Origin: DATGSF01 sp035302865
Lineage (GTDB): Bacteria > Bacteroidota > Bacteroidia > Chitinophagales > Chitinophagaceae
DNA: 9,261 bases
Reading direction: 5' to 3'
NCBI GenBank assembly: GCA_035302865.1
Contig: DATGSF010000055.1
Location: 1 to 9,261, forward strand
Within the stretch, counting starts at the first letter, position 1, and the number at the start of each line of letters is the position of its first letter. This document shows positions 7,078 to 9,261 of this stretch, one piece after another. Position numbers and translations under genes: made by a program. The notes beneath the pieces are model-generated. The model saw nothing but the letters and a program-made list of their open reading frames with translations, made no database searches and was not told the origin of the DNA.

Positions 7078-7120
7078 AATTTGGAAATTAGGAAATTGGA
7101 AATTAGGAAATTTGGAAAGT
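7074..7120. repeat. Right block of six 8-bp repeat units overlapping the stop codon
   Basis: Six units: TTGAAATT, TGGAAATT, AGGAAATT, GGAAATT (7 nt), AGGAAATT, TGGAAAGT. The GAAATT core is in the same orientation as the left block (6436-6467) and inverted relative to the 29-unit array, so the gene is bracketed by inverted repeat arrays. The TGA stop (7075-7077) of the four-helix-bundle gene lies within the first unit. The 16-mer GAAATTAGGAAATTGG at 7084-7099 is shared exactly with the left block. Confidence 0.88.
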
Positions 7121-7308
7121 GTTTAAAAGTAAAAATTAACAAAACCAAATTCCCGGATTGGAACAAACGAAAAGATATTAAGTCTCCTTTAAAAGTTGGT
7201 TTGATTCTTCTTTTAGACGAATTTAATTACCCACCCGTTGAGAGTGATGAGGTTTATGGAGAAATCTTTGAGCAGGCGGATAATTTTAAACAAAATAGGT
7301 TAATTTGA
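7121..7308 (+). pseudogene. 3' remnant of a type I restriction enzyme R subunit (hsdR)
   Basis: An open stretch of about 60 codons starting straight after the repeat block and ending at a TGA at 7306-7308. The only upstream start in frame is a TTG inside the repeats, and no ribosome site is visible. From about 7156 it reads D-W-N-K-R-K-D-I-K, then L-K-V-G-L-I-L-L-L, F-N-Y-P-P-V, D-E-V-Y-x-E-I-F-E-Q-A-D-N-F-K. This fits the C-terminal end of HsdR proteins (DUF3387-type ending: DW-x-KR, a hydrophobic helix, YPP, then an EQA helix). A full HsdR is around 1000 residues, so only the tail survives and the motor and nuclease domains are absent. I infer a deletion that joined the repeat block to the gene's 3' end. 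It is less likely to be a functional small protein. Assignment is by recalled family pattern, not a search. Confidence 0.65.
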
Positions 7309-7377
7309 AAATTCTATTTAGTCGATTATTAAAGTTTATAGTAATCATTATTAGTATGAATATTAAAGTGCTTTTTG

Positions 7378-7385
7378 TATTTTTG
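7378..7385 (+). promoter_or_regulatory. Possible Bacteroidota -7 element (TAnnTTTG)
   Basis: TATTTTTG fits the TAnnTTTG consensus of the Bacteroidota housekeeping promoter, about 95 nt upstream of the acetolactate-decarboxylase-like gene. The expected TTG-type -33 element is poor (TTA near 7351), and the word is frequent by chance in AT-rich DNA. The rest of 7309-7479 shows no gene or hairpin. Confidence 0.22.
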
Positions 7386-7479
7386 AATAGTGAAGAAAAA
7401 TAAAGTAATTTAAGTAAAATAATAATTGATTTTGTCTGAACAAATAGCATTTCTTAAGATTTAAAAAATAAAAGTAATT

Positions 7480-8199
7480 ATGAACATAAAAATTTCTTTT
7501 CCAATTTTATTATTTCTAATAATTGTTTTTAGTGCTTTTAATAAGCAGAATTCCTCTAATAATGTAATGATTATTGGGCAAATGAAAGATGTGATGTGGA
7601 AAGGGAAATTACAAGGAAATATTAATTTAGATACTATTAGTGATAAAGAAGGATTATATGGAATAGGTCCAGTGGAATATTTATCAGGTGAGATTTTAAT
7701 ATTTAATGGAAAGTCATATAAATCAACTGTTCTTTCGGATACTACAATGCAGGTAGAAGAAACTTTTACTATTAAAGCGCCTTTTTTTGCATATAGCAAT
7801 ATAACAAAATGGGAAAAAGTAATTTTACCAGACAGTGTTATTACTATTAATGATTTAGAAAAGTATATAAATAATACCACTAAGGAATTACATCGTCCGT
7901 TTATGTTTAAGATTTCAGCTGTAATAGATGAAGCTATGATTCATATTGTAAATCTTGCTGAAGGTGCTAAAGTAAGTTCGCCAAAAGAAGCGCATGAAGG
8001 TATGATTGATTATATTTTAAACAATGAAGAAGTTGATATAGTTGGATTTTTCTCAACAGAACATCAAAGTATTTTCACCCATCATGATACTTATCTTCAC
8101 ATGCATTTAATTACAAAAGATCGTAAAAAAATGGGTCACTTGGATGATGTACGCTTTAAAAAAGGTGAACTAATATTATATTTACCACAATACAATTAA
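7480..8199 (+). CDS. Secreted acetolactate decarboxylase-like protein (BudA/AlsD superfamily)
   Basis: A 239-residue protein with an N-terminal signal peptide (K4, hydrophobic 6-20, no lipobox Cys), so probably periplasmic. The body matches the alpha-acetolactate decarboxylase fold. Y-L-S-G-E-I-L-I-F-N-G (67-77) corresponds to the N-terminal Glu-containing strand. V-G-F-F-S-T-E-H (188-195) and Y-L-H-M-H-L-I-T-K-D-R-K-K-M-G-H (205-220) supply the metal-binding His triad H207, H209 and H220 in the family's HxH-x10-H pattern. Classical enzymes convert 2-acetolactate to acetoin in the cytosol and have an additional catalytic Arg in the second domain and a C-terminal Glu. I do not see a convincing equivalent of the Arg (the region reads H-I-V-N-L-A-E-G-A-K-V), and the protein ends soon after the His triad. 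It may therefore bind Zn but act on something else. No acetolactate synthase gene is adjacent. Its stop is 53 nt from the stop of the convergent gene. Confidence 0.85.
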   Translation: MNIKISFPILLFLIIVFSAFNKQNSSNNVMIIGQMKDVMWKGKLQGNINLDTISDKEGLYGIGPVEYLSGEILIFNGKSYKSTVLSDTTMQVEETFTIKAPFFAYSNITKWEKVILPDSVITINDLEKYINNTTKELHRPFMFKISAVIDEAMIHIVNLAEGAKVSSPKEAHEGMIDYILNNEEVDIVGFFSTEHQSIFTHHDTYLHMHLITKDRKKMGHLDDVRFKKGELILYLPQYN

Positions 8200-8252
8200 A
8201 TTACTAGATAAGAATTAAACTAAATAACAATAATTGGTAGATATTTTAATGT

Positions 8253-9261
8253 TTATTCCAAATCCAACTGAATATTTAGCTTTTTATTTACAGCAAATTC
8301 AAGTATATGTTTGTTAGCATCAAATTCTTTGATGGCATTTAAACCTAAGTATTTTACACCATGATTTATTAATAACATTTCCTCATTTGCTTTTGGATTA
8401 ACTTTTTTTCCAGCAATTATCAGCACAGACTTTGGAATAAGTCCCACCAATTCAGAACCAATAATTTCAATATTTTGTTTCTGTACTTCTTTCAATAAAT
8501 AGACATATACATCTACGGGGTTTGTAGTATGATAGTCAAGGAAATTCATAGAAATTTGTACATGTCCAAAATCATCCATATACCAAGCAATTGCTCTTAA
8601 TTTTTCAAAAAGTCCTTTCTTTCCTTTGAAATCTCCACTACTTCTTATCTTTTGAACCCATTGTTGTGGCCAATTTAAAGATTTGGTATTTAGAGAGATA
8701 TTGTAAGCAATTAAAATATCCCGAACTCCGATTACCGTAGCCCCATATTTTTCCAAAGATTTTTTTCCTTCTTCGCAATTTGCATCCTTACCTAAATCAG
8801 GTTTCCAAATAGGATTTAAAGTTTTTTTCAATAACATTTCATAGCCACCTTTGCGAATTTGAGGAAGGAATTTTCTGTATTGTAAGTTTTGATTATATTC
8901 ATAAAAATACAATGCAATTCCATACTTTTTATTAATTGCAATAGCTAATTCATTAGTGAAACGTATGGCATCTTCTAAAGAGCAGTTTTGTAAAGGAACA
9001 ATAGGACAAACATCTACCATTCCGATTCTCGGATGTGCTCCTTGATGTTTACGCATGTCCACATATTGCATACAAAATTCATAGAGAATCATTATTGCCT
9101 CATGTATTCCTTCGAAATTTCCAGCAAAAGTAATTACTGTTCTATTTGCATCTTTATTGGGATCTATATGCAGTATGCTTACATTGTTTATTAAAGCTAT
9201 TTGCTTTTCAAATGTAGCAATTTTTTCTTTATCTAAAAATAAGCTGATATTAGGTATTGCT
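8253..9261 (-). CDS. ftcD: Glutamate formimidoyltransferase (5' end beyond window)
   Basis: The minus-strand frame is open to the right edge. The ATG at 9092 is internal: upstream codons continue the family sequence with I-P-N-I-S (about 9257-9243), then H-I-D-P-N-K-D-A-N-R-T-V-I-T-F-A-G (ending near 9118). Only a few N-terminal residues are likely missing. The enzyme transfers the formimino group of N-formimino-L-glutamate to tetrahydrofolate in histidine catabolism. The formiminotransferase N-domain has the hallmark M-R-K-H-Q-G-A-H-P-R-I-G-M-V-D-V-C-P with active-site-type His codons at 9045-9047 and 9033-9035. The C-domain includes V-I-G-V-R-D-I-L-I-A-Y-N and H-V-Q-I-S-M-N. It ends with L-E-F-A-V and a short tail, so this is the stand-alone transferase without the cyclodeaminase domain. 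Other hut genes would be expected to the right, outside the window. Confidence 0.95.
   Translation of the reverse strand, partial: AIPNISLFLDKEKIATFEKQIALINNVSILHIDPNKDANRTVITFAGNFEGIHEAIMILYEFCMQYVDMRKHQGAHPRIGMVDVCPIVPLQNCSLEDAIRFTNELAIAINKKYGIALYFYEYNQNLQYRKFLPQIRKGGYEMLLKKTLNPIWKPDLGKDANCEEGKKSLEKYGATVIGVRDILIAYNISLNTKSLNWPQQWVQKIRSSGDFKGKKGLFEKLRAIAWYMDDFGHVQISMNFLDYHTTNPVDVYVYLLKEVQKQNIEIIGSELVGLIPKSVLIIAGKKVNPKANEEMLLINHGVKYLGLNAIKEFDANKHILEFAVNKKLNIQLDLE

Noticed and set aside
7081..7140. TTG start for a 75-codon gene within the right repeat block
   Set aside because: The first ~13 codons are only translated repeats. The recognisable part is an hsdR-like tail, so a remnant is the better reading.
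6906..7166. Minus-strand open frame over the four-helix-bundle gene and repeats
   Set aside because: Its N-terminal half is translated repeat sequence and the rest is antisense to a well-supported gene.
7461..7880. Minus-strand 139-codon open frame over the acetolactate-decarboxylase-like gene
   Set aside because: Antisense to a well-supported gene with a metal site and signal peptide; no recognisable family.
9090..9092. ATG as the start of the formimidoyltransferase gene
   Set aside because: Family sequence continues upstream in the same frame to the window edge (IPNIS and DANRTVITFAG segments), so this Met is internal.

Overview
The window is very AT-rich, with weak Shine-Dalgarno sequences and Bacteroidetes-style proteins (OprC-like TonB-dependent receptor, Bacteroidetes-type HtpG, secreted acetolactate-decarboxylase-like protein). 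It most likely comes from a chromosome of a Bacteroidota (Flavobacteriia/Sphingobacteriia-like) bacterium. No rRNA, tRNA, CRISPR array or transposase is visible.

Layout. (1) Positions 1-3358 carry three same-strand genes that look like a copper-uptake or copper-handling cluster. They are a small protein with a C-x9-C-x3-C motif (5' end cut by the window edge), a lipoprotein with two Met/His-rich YtkA/FixH-like motifs, and a TonB-dependent receptor. The receptor carries both halves (CxxxM and HxM) of the copper site described for OprC. (2) Positions 3361-5418 hold htpG (Hsp90). It is preceded by a TGTCA/TTGAC palindrome and a good sigma-54-type -24/-12 element, and followed by a hairpin terminator. 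(3) Positions 5447-6361 encode a TIGR01777-type NAD(P)-binding epimerase; its ATG lies just after the htpG terminator. (4) Positions 6436-7308 are the oddest part. A block of 8-bp repeats in one orientation is followed by 29 units of an 8-bp-period tandem array in the other orientation. Next comes a small four-helix-bundle gene (23S rRNA intervening-sequence protein family), then another repeat block whose first unit supplies the stop codon. Immediately after is what reads as the last ~55 codons of a type I restriction enzyme R subunit. I read this as a scar of a lost type I restriction-modification locus plus a repeat-flanked, possibly mobile unit. (5) Positions 7480-8199 encode a secreted acetolactate-decarboxylase-like protein. 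(6) Convergent to it, on the minus strand and running off the right edge, is glutamate formimidoyltransferase of histidine degradation.

The copper genes are probably co-expressed, with only 12 nt between lipoprotein and receptor. The other genes look like independent transcription units. The main points of interest are the period-8 repeat / four-helix-bundle / hsdR-remnant region, the predicted copper site, and the sigma-54-like promoter of htpG.
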